From NCBI RefSeq assembly GCF_024498075.1, contig NZ_JANHOF010000003.1:1-64000 (forward strand): a DNA stretch of 64,000 nt. Direction: 5' to 3'. Below, one piece after another: positions 45,522-53,739 of this stretch. Within the stretch, counting starts at the first letter, position 1. Every line of letters starts with the position of its first letter. Below the pieces are notes generated by a model. That model was given only the letters and a program-made list of their open reading frames with translations. It did no database searches and was not told where the DNA came from. The stretch is from Paenibacillus mendelii (GTDB lineage Bacteria > Bacillota > Bacilli > Paenibacillales > Paenibacillaceae). Both the position numbers and the translations under genes were made by a program.

Positions 45522-46748
45522 ATGAAGGAAAAACAATCCCAGGTGTCTCGGCGAGATTTTCTCAAGATGTCGGCGGTAGCCGGAGCCGCGTTTGCCCTCG
45601 GAGGTGGAGGCGTGGGCACGGTCATGTCGGCACTCAACCAGAAGACGGCTTCAGCGGAAGTCTCACCGGCCAGTCAGGTGGCATTTTACGGCACTCATCA
45701 AGCAGGTATTGTTACTCCCCAGCAAACCTATATGTATCTAGCTAGCTTCAGGATCATTTCCAAATCCAGATCCGATCTTATCTCCATGCTTAAGGAATGG
45801 ACACGTTTCAGCGATCTTAGCGTGGCTGGCGGATACAGGCAGAGCAGTGGCAATGAGCAGCTTCCCCCGTCGGATACGGGCGAGACGATAGATCTGGGGG
45901 CTTCGAACCTGACGATGACTTACGGATTCGGTGCGGGCTTTTTTATGAAGGACGGCAAGGACCGGTTCGGTGCAGCGTCCCGCAAGCCGCTCTATCTGCA
46001 GGATATTCCCCGAATGCCTAATGATCATATCGACGCCGATTTTCAGGCCGGGGACATTGTTGCACAGATCTGTGCGGACAATCAACAGGTTGCCTTCCAT
46101 GCGCTGCGCAACCTGATCCGTCTTGCCTCCGGCCAAGCGGTGGTGAACTGGATTGAGGAAGGCTTTATTAGTGCACCTGAGGGCAAGACGCCTCGAAATT
46201 TATTCGGCTTCAAGGATGGAACCGCCAATCTCCAGCATCAGAACCCAGAAGGGTTTAATCAGGTCGTATGGGCGGATGCCGGAGAGCCGGCTTGGATGAA
46301 AGGCGGTTCGTATCTGGCCTACCGAAAGATTCGCATGCTGCTTGAGGTGTGGGATCGTACATCCCTGAAGGCCCAAGAGGATACCTTTGGCAGGGCCAAG
46401 GAAAGCGGGGCGGCTTACGGGGCCAAGGAGGAATTCGAGCCTGTGCAGTCATCAGAGCTGCCGCCAACTTCGCATGTCTTTCTTGCCAAACAATCCAGGC
46501 AAGCTATTCATCGCCGGGCTTATTCCTACACGGGTGCAATTGATCCTCGGACAGGACAGCTCGATGCCGGGCTGCTGTTCCTGAGCTACCAGCGCAATCC
46601 GCAGGAGCAATTCATCCCTATGCTGAGAATGATGCAGAGCAAGGACAAACTCAACGAATATACCCAACATATCGGCAGCGCCATGTACGCATGCCCTGGC
46701 GGGTTACTCGAAGGACAATACATCGGCCAGGCGTTACTCGAAGGCTGA
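45522..46748 (+). CDS. efeB: DyP-type haem peroxidase EfeB
   Basis: 408 residues. The Tat signal SRRDFLK at residues 9-15 is followed by a hydrophobic stretch, so it is exported folded with haem. The DyP motif GFKDGTANLQH begins near residue 229, with conserved His and Arg residues downstream. It oxidises Fe(II) or acts on haem in support of EfeU/EfeO iron uptake. Third gene of the efe operon. Confidence 0.94.
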   Translation: MKEKQSQVSRRDFLKMSAVAGAAFALGGGGVGTVMSALNQKTASAEVSPASQVAFYGTHQAGIVTPQQTYMYLASFRIISKSRSDLISMLKEWTRFSDLSVAGGYRQSSGNEQLPPSDTGETIDLGASNLTMTYGFGAGFFMKDGKDRFGAASRKPLYLQDIPRMPNDHIDADFQAGDIVAQICADNQQVAFHALRNLIRLASGQAVVNWIEEGFISAPEGKTPRNLFGFKDGTANLQHQNPEGFNQVVWADAGEPAWMKGGSYLAYRKIRMLLEVWDRTSLKAQEDTFGRAKESGAAYGAKEEFEPVQSSELPPTSHVFLAKQSRQAIHRRAYSYTGAIDPRTGQLDAGLLFLSYQRNPQEQFIPMLRMMQSKDKLNEYTQHIGSAMYACPGGLLEGQYIGQALLEG

Positions 46749-46760
46749 ACAGGACAGTAG

Positions 46761-46799
46761 AAGGGGTATTTCCGTATATTACGGGAATACCCCTTTTTA
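46761..46799 (+). terminator. intrinsic terminator of efeUOB
   Basis: A 15-bp stem AAGGGGTATTTCCGT / ACGGGAATACCCCTT (one G.T pair), loop ATATT, then TTTTT. Confidence 0.9.
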
Positions 46800-46861
46800 G
46801 CCATGAGTTTGTCACGCGTGGTGCACCAGCTGCCAACACACCACTTTGTTGCGCGGGCTGT

Positions 46862-46945
46862 TCATGGGATAACAACGAGAACGCCCCCTGCATTCACTTG
46901 GATGACGTCCCCCGAAACAAAATTTACAATCCCAACGTTAAAATG
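46862..46945 (-). pseudogene. possible short-chain dehydrogenase 3' remnant
   Basis: The - strand reads GIVNFVSGDVIQVNAGGVLVVIP then stop, resembling the C-terminal ..VTGDVIQVNGG.. block of SDR/FabG proteins. No start or Rossmann region remains; upstream sequence reaches a stop within about 35 codons. A short match, possibly coincidental. Confidence 0.3.
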
Positions 46946-47033
46946 TAACCCTTCTGTAACAACGTCTTCATCTTCCGCTAATGTTAGGAGGGTATAATGT
47001 AACTACCCCCCCTTTTTATTGATATAAATTTGG

Positions 47034-47058
47034 AACCCGCAGCTACGGCTGGCGGGTT
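47034..47058. terminator. hairpin downstream of the phosphatase gene
   Basis: AACCCGC-AGC / GCT-G-GCGGGTT stem with a TACG loop, 24 bp beyond the end of the reverse-strand phosphatase gene. Confidence 0.55.
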
Positions 47059-47081
47059 TCTGTGCGTTATGGGAAGCGAGG

Positions 47082-47645
47082 TCAGCCCGTCCACAATCGC
47101 TGTATGGCAGGCGACTCCTGGTGAAAGGAGAGCTGGTATACATCCGGATTAGATAAGGCCGCCCACTCGCGGAATCCGATATGAGGATCATAATATTTCA
47201 GCAGAAGTGATATCAGGTTTCCATGCGAGACGATCAAGATATTGTCGTAGGCGCTGTTCAATGCTTCATCGACGACAGCAATTGCGCGGGTCATGGCCGT
47301 GCGGCTGGACTCTCCGCCCTCATAGCAAAGATCCAGATCGTCATAGGTTCTTCGAAGTCTTTCACGCCACTCCGGATGATTAGGATTGGATAATACGCGT
47401 TCCGTTAAGCGATCCTCTAATCTGACATCCACTCCGAGCTTGCGGGCGAGCGGCTCAATAGATTTCGTTGCCCGTTCGTAGGGGCTCGAGAGGATATGCT
47501 GGATATCCCGATCGAGGAGGAATTCAGCGAGCTGATCGGCCTGTTGCAATCCGGCAGCTGTCAAGGGGGCATCAGCCGCTTGACCCTCTGCCTGGCAGTG
47601 TCGAACAATATACAACGTTTTCGTGTGTTGTGTTTGTGGATTCAT
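47082..47645 (-). CDS. histidine phosphatase superfamily protein
   Basis: 187 residues. The motif LYIVRHCQAEGQ carries the phospho-accepting His (RHC in place of the common RHG). Second-site features include LSSPYERATKSIEPLARKLG, E in LEDRLTERVL, and VSHGNLISLLL with the second His. It probably dephosphorylates a small metabolite; the substrate is not evident. It is the last of three short reverse-strand genes. Confidence 0.9.
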   Translation of the reverse strand: MNPQTQHTKTLYIVRHCQAEGQAADAPLTAAGLQQADQLAEFLLDRDIQHILSSPYERATKSIEPLARKLGVDVRLEDRLTERVLSNPNHPEWRERLRRTYDDLDLCYEGGESSRTAMTRAIAVVDEALNSAYDNILIVSHGNLISLLLKYYDPHIGFREWAALSNPDVYQLSFHQESPAIQRLWTG

Positions 47646-47689
47646 GCAGCAGCTATCCTCCCCGCTTGATGGAATAAATCTCTATTATA

Positions 47690-48157
47690 TTAGTTGATAT
47701 CCCGATCTAATTCACCTCTTAGTTTTTCTTTCCATTTCGTAATGTTATCGATGGCATGGCGTTCACCGCCCAGGTAGATGTCTTCAATGGTCATGGACCA
47801 CCATCTACGTTCACGTTTCCTATCTTTATTGGGAAGCGGATTGGTTATTTTGCTTAAGTTGGCTGTGATTTCCCGATTTTTCTTCAGTATGTACGAGATG
47901 CTCCAATCGTTATCATAGGCCTCAATGAATAATTGAACCAAGAGTTTGTAGCCTTCAACGGTATAATTAGACGGGTGTTGGATCATGTAACAGGATACAA
48001 GCCAAAAATGCAAGGCGTATAATTCGGGATCATTATGCTCCCAAACAAGGGGGAAACCAAATAGATCAAAACAGGATAGCCCATCGATCTCTTTGGCACC
48101 ACATTCGATACATCTTCCCGCTTCCATAACCGTATTGTTATCGACCGCCACGATCAT
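47690..48157 (-). CDS. hypothetical protein with Cys-rich N-terminus (DUF5946-like)
   Basis: I start it at ATG 48157 (AGAAGG about 9 bases upstream); GTG 48166 is an alternative. 155 residues. The CIECGAKEIDGLSCFDLF motif suggests a zinc site, followed by EHNDPELYALHFWLVSCYMIQHPSNYT, a pattern I associate tentatively with DUF5946. The function is unknown. Confidence 0.7.
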   Translation of the reverse strand: MIVAVDNNTVMEAGRCIECGAKEIDGLSCFDLFGFPLVWEHNDPELYALHFWLVSCYMIQHPSNYTVEGYKLLVQLFIEAYDNDWSISYILKKNREITANLSKITNPLPNKDRKRERRWWSMTIEDIYLGGERHAIDNITKWKEKLRGELDRDIN

Positions 48158-48243
48158 TTCAACCACCCTTCTAATCTACAATATGTAATCATAACAAGAA
48201 AGCCGCCGATCCCGTTACGGTCGACGACTCTCGTGCGGACTTG

Positions 48244-48417
48244 TTATTGTAGGCGGTAATCGTCTATTTTCTCGCCATCCTCCCAGATCTCGACGAACAG
48301 CGCATCGCAATTGTCAAAATCAGAGGGGCTCAACGAGAGTGCTTTTTCCTCGTCCTCACCGACATACACATTGTCCATCCCGTCCTCATTGAACGAAAGA
48401 ACGACATAAAGTTTCAT
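48244..48417 (-). CDS. small hypothetical protein
   Basis: 57 residues from ATG 48417, set by GGAGGT 7 bases upstream. An acidic protein, MKLYVVLSFNEDGMDNVYVGEDEEKAL..., with a predicted beta-alpha start and no recognised family. Beyond it, 48418-48700 shows no supported gene. Confidence 0.55.
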   Translation of the reverse strand: MKLYVVLSFNEDGMDNVYVGEDEEKALSLSPSDFDNCDALFVEIWEDGEKIDDYRLQ

Positions 48418-48712
48418 ACGGTAGACCTCCAACCATTCGATATGGTGAATTATAACATAGCGGCGGAGCTGATGCTTTGTTTAGAAAGCGGAAATCAACG
48501 AACGCTTCAGCAGAGCTTTCTTTTTCGAGGGGGAACAGCGTCTGAAAGAGTCTGTACAGGAGTGGAGATTGATAATGCGTTCATGCAGAAAATACGAAAA
48601 AACTGATGATTTCCCACGAGGCGAGCTGCAGCGAATAGAACGGAAACTAGAGATTTAAAGTGCTGTATAAGCGGTAACCGGATGCTTATTTTCCCCCGAC
48701 CCTAAATTTCCA

Positions 48713-48742
48713 TTGACTGTCTTAGTGATTCGATGATAGAAT
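48713..48742 (+). promoter_or_regulatory. promoter of the IMP dehydrogenase gene
   Basis: TTGACT (48713-48718), an 18-bp spacer and TAGAAT (48737-48742), about 40 bp before the start. No purine-type leader was recognised. Confidence 0.5.
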
Positions 48743-48784
48743 TGAAAAAATTTACCCAAATGAAGGGCAGGGGGATCCCGCATC

Positions 48785-50284
48785 ATGGCAACGTATTACA
48801 ACGAACCATCAAGGACGTTTAGCGAATATTTGCTCATTCCGAATTTAACGACTAAGGATTGCAATCCATCGAATGTGAGCTTGAAAACACCACTGGTTAA
48901 GTTTAAGAAAGGCGACAAACCGGCCTATTCGCTTAACATCCCGTTCTCCTCGGCGGTCATGCAGTCGGTCTCCGACGATAAGATGGCGGTAGCGCTTGCA
49001 AGATGCGGGGGCATCTCATTCATCTTCGGCTCCCAGCCGATCGAGGAACAGGTGAATATGGTCCGCAAGGTCAAAAGCTATAAAGCAGGCTTCGTCGTCA
49101 GCCGCTCTAATCTTACCCCTGACCACACCCTCCAGGATATCCTGAACCTGAAAGAAAAGAACGTACACTCCACCTTCGCCATCACCCACGATGGTACCGC
49201 TAATGGCAAGCTGCTCGGCATCGTAGCCAGCCGGGATTACCGGATCAGCCGCGATGCACGGGATAAGAAAATCAGCAGCTTCATGACCCCCTTCGATTCG
49301 CTCGTATATGGTAAAACGGGCATTACGCTATCCGAAGCCAACGACCTCATCTGGGAACACAAGCTCAATTGTCTGCCTATTGTGAATGAAGACCAATGTC
49401 TCGATTATCTCGTCTTCCGCAAAGATTATGACGCTCACAAGGAATATCCGTATGAACTGCTGGATGCGAACAAAAGCTATATCGTAGGAGCGGGCATTAA
49501 CAGCAAGGACTATAAAGAACGTGTACCGGCGCTCGTGAACGCTGGCGTAGATGTACTTGTCATCGATTCCTCGGATGGATACAGTGAATGGCAGCGTGAG
49601 ACGATCGAATATGTGAAGGCGAACTTCGACGTGAAGATCGGCGCGGGCAACGTGGTTGACCGTGAAGGATTCTTATATCTGGTGGAAGCGGGAGCGGACT
49701 TCGTGAAGGTCGGCATCGGCGGCGGTTCCATCTGTATTACTCGGGAGCAGAAGGGAATTGGGCGCGGTCAAGCGTCGGCAGTTATCGAAGTTGCTGAAGC
49801 GCGCGAGCAGTATCTCAAAGAAACGGGCATCTATGTCCCGATCTGTTCGGACGGCGGGATTGTTCACGATTACCATATTACGCTCGCACTTGCCATGGGT
49901 GCTGATTTCGTGATGATGGGGCGTTACTTTGCCCGCTTCGACGAGAGCCCAACGCGCAAGCTGAAGGTCGGCAACAATTTCGTGAAGGAATTCTGGGGCG
50001 AGGGCTCCAACCGTGCGCGCAACTGGGAACGGTATGATACGGGCGGCAAGTCCGGCCTGTTGTTCGAGGAGGGTGTCGACTCTTACGTGCCTTATGCGGG
50101 CGGCATTCAGGAGAACCTGGACAAGACACTCGGCAAGATCAAGTCCACGATGTGCAACTGCGGCTCCAAATCCATTGAAGAGATGCAGCGCAATGCGCGC
50201 ATTACGCTAGTCTCGGCGACGAGTCTGGTCGAAGGCGGCGCTCATGACGTCATCTTGAAGGAAAGCAGCTTGTCGGGCGAGTAG
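48785..50284 (+). CDS. guaB: IMP dehydrogenase
   Basis: 499 residues, with AGGGGG upstream. A TIM barrel with an inserted CBS pair (residues ~100-215: [41 protein letters not shown]). The catalytic loop [20 protein letters not shown] carries C317, which forms the covalent xanthylate intermediate, and VPICSDGGI and [14 protein letters not shown] bind phosphate. It converts IMP to XMP with NAD+ in guanine synthesis. NERYDTGG-type flap and C-terminal YVPYAGG also fit. Whether this is the only copy in the genome is unknown; the symbol is by activity. Confidence 0.9.
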   Translation: MATYYNEPSRTFSEYLLIPNLTTKDCNPSNVSLKTPLVKFKKGDKPAYSLNIPFSSAVMQSVSDDKMAVALARCGGISFIFGSQPIEEQVNMVRKVKSYKAGFVVSRSNLTPDHTLQDILNLKEKNVHSTFAITHDGTANGKLLGIVASRDYRISRDARDKKISSFMTPFDSLVYGKTGITLSEANDLIWEHKLNCLPIVNEDQCLDYLVFRKDYDAHKEYPYELLDANKSYIVGAGINSKDYKERVPALVNAGVDVLVIDSSDGYSEWQRETIEYVKANFDVKIGAGNVVDREGFLYLVEAGADFVKVGIGGGSICITREQKGIGRGQASAVIEVAEAREQYLKETGIYVPICSDGGIVHDYHITLALAMGADFVMMGRYFARFDESPTRKLKVGNNFVKEFWGEGSNRARNWERYDTGGKSGLLFEEGVDSYVPYAGGIQENLDKTLGKIKSTMCNCGSKSIEEMQRNARITLVSATSLVEGGAHDVILKESSLSGE

Positions 50285-50306
50285 GACGCATAAGTTTCGT
50301 GAGAAG

Positions 50307-50337
50307 AAAAAGAGGGCAGGCGCTTTGCCCTCTTTTT
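50307..50337 (+). terminator. intrinsic terminator
   Basis: AAAAAGAGGGCA pairs with TGCCCTCTTTTT across a 7-base loop, 22 bp after the IMP dehydrogenase stop. Confidence 0.92.
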
Positions 50338-50354
50338 GGTTTATACAGCGAGGC

Positions 50355-50582
50355 AAACGAATGCGCTCTAGCGCATTCCGTTGCTGTAACGCCCAAAAGC
50401 GGCGTAACAGCTTGCATTTGGCCGCGCAAGAAACGCTGTAACGCCGCTTTCTACCGTTACAGTGCCACAAACGAATGCGCTCTAGCGCATTCCGTTGCTG
50501 TAACGCCCAAAAGCGGCGTAACAGCTTGTATCTGGCCGCGCAAGAAACGCTGTAACGCCGCTTTCTACCGTTACAGCGCGGC
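50355..50582. repeat. two tandem 114-bp intergenic repeats
   Basis: Copy 1 (50355-50468) and copy 2 (50469-50582) are almost identical. Each holds the palindrome AATGCGC-TCTA-GCGCATT and the near-inverted pair GCTGTAACGCC / GGCGTAACAGC, so each can fold into two hairpins. Related TGTAACGCCG text occurs near 28400. No coding sense was found. Confidence 0.9.
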
Positions 50583-50794
50583 GCATTCATGCCGACTTAT
50601 GCCGGCAGCATAGGGTTGATGGTTATTTAGAGGAACCAGCTCATCAGTACCAGGGAACGCTTAACTTCGGGCTCGTATTCGTTCTCGTTCTCGGCCCGTG
50701 CTTGTGCTCGAGCTCGAACTCGAGTTATCAAGTTGATCATGACGCTGTTGTTCAATTTAAGAAGTATCTTTCAAGTGTAAGGAACCAGCAGCTA

Positions 50795-51613
50795 TTGAAG
50801 TGGGGTGAAGGGATCCATAATATACAGGCGATTGTGCTGGATCTGGATGGAACATTGTTGAATTCGAATAAAGAAGTGTCCAGCAGAAACTTGCAGGCGG
50901 TTATGAACGGCCATCGAGCGGGGATGAAAATCATCATTGCGACAGCTCGTCCCCCTCGTTCCGTCAAAGCGATGCTGCCCCTGGAGCTGCTCAATCTCTC
51001 CTCCTTAATCTGCTATAACGGCGCATGGGTATGCGATGCGATGGCGGGTATTGAGGAGCATATTCCTATATCTCAGACGGCAACAGCGAGAATCATTGAG
51101 TTCTGCTTGGAGCATTTACCCCGGTGCATCATCAGTCTGGAAGTGCAGGACCAGTGGTATTCCAATCAAGACATAATCGACTCTACGATTTATGATCCTC
51201 AATTTCATCCCATTATGTCGACAGTCGATCAGTTGAAAGCCTATCATGCAACGAAAATCCTCCTGACGGAATTCGACGCGTGGGATCATCTGCAGCTGTT
51301 ATTTGGTGAGGAAGCGAATATTGTTGTAACCGATCAAGGGAAGCTCATTCAGATCATGAATAAATCGGTGTCGAAGGACACGGGCATCATGAAATTATGC
51401 GGTCATTATGGGATCAAACCAGACGAAATCATCGTCTTTGGCGATGATTATAATGATATGGAGATGTTCCGGATGTCCGGTTATTCGATTGCGATGCAGA
51501 ATGCCGTTCAAGAATTGAAGGATATCGCAAGCGAGGTAACGGCTTCGAACGATGAGCACGGAGTAGCGATTATTTTGGAGCGACTGCTCAGCGAACGAAT
51601 ATCCCCGGAATGA
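50795..51613 (+). CDS. HAD-superfamily Cof-type phosphatase
   Basis: 272 residues from TTG 50795 (AAGGAA 10 bases upstream); sequence before it is low-complexity and not HAD-like, though the frame is open from 50702. Motif I is VLDLDGTLLNS with the nucleophilic Asp. Motif II is IIIATARPP. Motif III/IV is GIMKLCGHYGI...VFGDDYNDMEMF. The Cof cap (C2) lies between. It dephosphorylates a small phosphometabolite such as a sugar phosphate or flavin precursor; the substrate is unknown. Standalone gene. Confidence 0.88.
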   Translation: MKWGEGIHNIQAIVLDLDGTLLNSNKEVSSRNLQAVMNGHRAGMKIIIATARPPRSVKAMLPLELLNLSSLICYNGAWVCDAMAGIEEHIPISQTATARIIEFCLEHLPRCIISLEVQDQWYSNQDIIDSTIYDPQFHPIMSTVDQLKAYHATKILLTEFDAWDHLQLLFGEEANIVVTDQGKLIQIMNKSVSKDTGIMKLCGHYGIKPDEIIVFGDDYNDMEMFRMSGYSIAMQNAVQELKDIASEVTASNDEHGVAIILERLLSERISPE

Positions 51614-51685
51614 ATGCACCCAGAGCGCTGTATTGGAAAATAACGTCGCAATTTAGTACACTTTGGATTAAGGAGTGGATGCGAC

Positions 51686-52099
51686 ATGGACAAGAAAACA
51701 TTTACTTTGAGCGAAGCGAATGCGCTGCTTCCACAGCTGAAGGCTGATCTGGCGCAGCTGCAGAATCTAGCCAAACAGTTTGAAGAACGTTATTTGGAGC
51801 TGGAGAAGGCGAAAGCTCAATACGAGCCGTCATACGGCCGCGCAGAGGATGCGAAGGATCCATTCTTCGAAGCTGAGGGTCAGCTGGACTTTATGCGGGT
51901 TGAAGCAGATCTTCTGGTGGCAAACTTTGAGCGTAAAGGGGTGCTCCTGAAGATGGTCAATCCGGGCTTAATTGATTTTCCTGCGATCGTCAATGGGGAG
52001 CATGTGCTGATTTGCTGGAAAGAAGGGGAAGAACGCATCACCCATTATCACGGCTGGCATGATGGGTTCCAAGGACGAAAGCCGCTCCCGGATGCTTGA
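51686..52099 (+). CDS. DUF2203-family protein
   Basis: 137 residues with AAGGAGTGG upstream. The N-terminus (FTLSEANALLPQLKADLAQLQNL) starts a coiled coil to residue ~45, followed by GLIDFPAIVNGEHVLICWKEGEERITHYHGWHDGFQGRKPLP, the signature of DUF2203. The function of the family is unknown. Confidence 0.85.
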   Translation: MDKKTFTLSEANALLPQLKADLAQLQNLAKQFEERYLELEKAKAQYEPSYGRAEDAKDPFFEAEGQLDFMRVEADLLVANFERKGVLLKMVNPGLIDFPAIVNGEHVLICWKEGEERITHYHGWHDGFQGRKPLPDA

Positions 52100-52139
52100 C
52101 AAATAATGACTAGCAGTAGTGATTCGTTAATAAAAAGGC

Positions 52140-52167
52140 TTGACGGAATTCTTGAATTGCTTATAAT
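52140..52167 (+). promoter_or_regulatory. promoter of the serC T-box transcript
   Basis: TTGACG (52140-52145), a 16-bp spacer and a perfect TATAAT (52162-52167). Confidence 0.7.
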
Positions 52168-52173
52168 TTAACC

Positions 52174-52386
52174 AACAGGTATCATATCGGATCATGCCTA
52201 TGAAGAGAATCCAACTCGGAGGCGTTTTCGTCAAGAGCATTCCATATCGAATGCATCCTAAGTCAGCCGGCACCGCCCGTTACCGCGGAACCAAGAGGAT
52301 CGAATGGTGTTCATCACCGTTCGGTCAAGTTGGGTGGCACCGCGAGCAAACGCTCCTCGTCCCAATAGGACGAAGGGCGTTTTTTG
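52174..52386 (+). promoter_or_regulatory. T-box leader (serine type) upstream of serC
   Basis: The T-box sequence TTGGGTGGCACCGCGA lies at 52330-52345. It is followed by a terminator hairpin AACGCTCCTCGTCC / GGACGAAGGGCGTT at 52349-52381 running into T residues. UGGC in the T-box would pair with a GCCA tRNA end, and bacterial tRNA-Ser has G as discriminator. A candidate TCC serine specifier is in GAGAATCCAAC (52205-52215). Uncharged tRNA-Ser should favour the antiterminator and switch serC on. Confidence 0.88.
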
Positions 52387-52419
52387 TTTGTCCAAAAGGA
52401 TACGAGGAGGATGGAGAAG

Positions 52420-53505
52420 ATGAATCGGATCTATAACTTTAATCCAGGGCCGGCGGCTCTTCCGCTGGAGGTGCTCCTTCAGGGACAACAAGAATTTAGC
52501 GAGTACGGCAAACACGGCATGTCGATCATGGAGATGTCTCACCGCAGTAAAGCGGTGGAAACACTGAACGGGGAGACGCAGCAGCTGCTGGCAGAGACGC
52601 TGAATTTGCCCGCAGGGTATCGCATCTTGTTCATGGGAGGCGGAGCTAGTACGCAATTCGCCTTGGTCCCCTTGAATTTGATGAAGGCTGGGAAGGTTGG
52701 GCGATATATCCTATCGGGAAGCTTCTCGGAAAAGGCTTACCTGGAGGCGCAAACCGTTGGCGCTGCAGCCGTTCTGTCCAGTACGAAGGAACACGGCTGG
52801 AGCCGGCTTCCTGCCGTGAACGATATCCGGTTAGGAACGGATACGGCTTACGTTCATATGACGACCAACAATACGATTGAAGGCTCGCAGTTTCAGGACT
52901 TTCCTGCAACGGCTCCGGTACCGCTCATTGGCGATATGACGAGTGACCTCTTGAGCCGCAGAATCGACTTGACGAAGTTTTCGATGTTCTATGCAGCCGC
53001 CCAAAAAAATCTCGGCCCCGCAGGGGTAACCGTCGCGGTCATTCATGAGGAGCTTCTGCAGGAATGCGCCGAACGGATTCCGACTATTTTCAAATACGGT
53101 ACTTATGCTCAGCATGACTCGCTGTACAATACACCATCGGTTCATAGTATCTATATGATGAATCTAGTTCTTCGATGGGTGAAGGAGCAGGGAGGTGTTG
53201 AGGAGCTAGAGAAGCGGAATATTGAGAAAGCTAAGCTGATCTATGAGGTCATGGATACCAGCGGCGGCTTCTACAGTGGCATGGTCGAAAAGCCGTACCG
53301 TTCGATGATGAATGTGACTTGGCGGATGATGGACGCGGAATTGGAGGAACGTTTTGTGAAGGAGTCGCAGCTCCACGGATTTGACGGTTTGGCGGGTCAC
53401 CGCAGTGTTGGAGGCCTGCGCGCTTCGGCATATAATGCGGTTCCGGTCCAATGGTGCAAGGCACTTGCTGAATTTATGATTGATTTCCAGAAGCGCAACG
53501 GCTAA
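52420..53505 (+). CDS. serC: phosphoserine aminotransferase
   Basis: 361 residues from ATG 52420 (GAGGAGG 9 bases upstream). The N-terminus NRIYNFNPGPAALPLEVL, GGGASTQF, the PLP lysine K196 in AAAQKNLGPAGV and HRSVGGLRASAYN are all SerC hallmarks. It makes 3-phosphoserine from 3-phosphohydroxypyruvate and glutamate in serine synthesis. Regulation by the T-box upstream links it to serine supply. Confidence 0.96.
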   Translation: MNRIYNFNPGPAALPLEVLLQGQQEFSEYGKHGMSIMEMSHRSKAVETLNGETQQLLAETLNLPAGYRILFMGGGASTQFALVPLNLMKAGKVGRYILSGSFSEKAYLEAQTVGAAAVLSSTKEHGWSRLPAVNDIRLGTDTAYVHMTTNNTIEGSQFQDFPATAPVPLIGDMTSDLLSRRIDLTKFSMFYAAAQKNLGPAGVTVAVIHEELLQECAERIPTIFKYGTYAQHDSLYNTPSVHSIYMMNLVLRWVKEQGGVEELEKRNIEKAKLIYEVMDTSGGFYSGMVEKPYRSMMNVTWRMMDAELEERFVKESQLHGFDGLAGHRSVGGLRASAYNAVPVQWCKALAEFMIDFQKRNG

Positions 53506-53525
53506 TATGATACGCCGCAGTTTGA

Positions 53526-53561
53526 GCTCATCCCCCATCAAGAAAAGGATGGGGAATGAGC
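53526..53561 (+). terminator. hairpin after serC
   Basis: GCTCAT-CCCCCATC pairs with GATGGGG-AATGAGC around an AAGAAAAG loop. There is no long T tract, so termination may be weak. Confidence 0.55.
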
Positions 53562-53607
53562 CGAATTAACCATATATTATCAATTGTTAATAATGGTAAA
53601 ATCAGGA

Positions 53608-53622
53608 ATGTAAGCGCTGTAT
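53608..53622. promoter_or_regulatory. weak cre-like site
   Basis: ATGTAAGCGCTGTAT retains the AAGCG core and central AGCGCT palindrome but misses the 3' end of the cre consensus. It stands about 120 bp before the GH99-like gene. Confidence 0.25.
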
Positions 53623-53739
53623 AAAAACTCGGAATGGGGTGGTAGATCTGTAACCGTGAGGTTGACTTGCTTCAAGGACATCACGATGAGCAGACGATGA
53701 GGACAGATATTCACATCAATTGTCGAGGAGGCGTAATTA

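Noticed and set aside
46960-47000. TATAAT with nearby TAACA-like words, suggesting a Pho-box promoter after efeB
   Set aside because: No -35 hexamer at proper spacing and no + strand gene follows before 48785.
50666-50794. CTCGAGCTCGAACTCGAG-type tract as extra N-terminal coding sequence of the HAD gene
   Set aside because: The tract is low-complexity with no HAD similarity, and a better ribosome binding site sits before TTG 50795.
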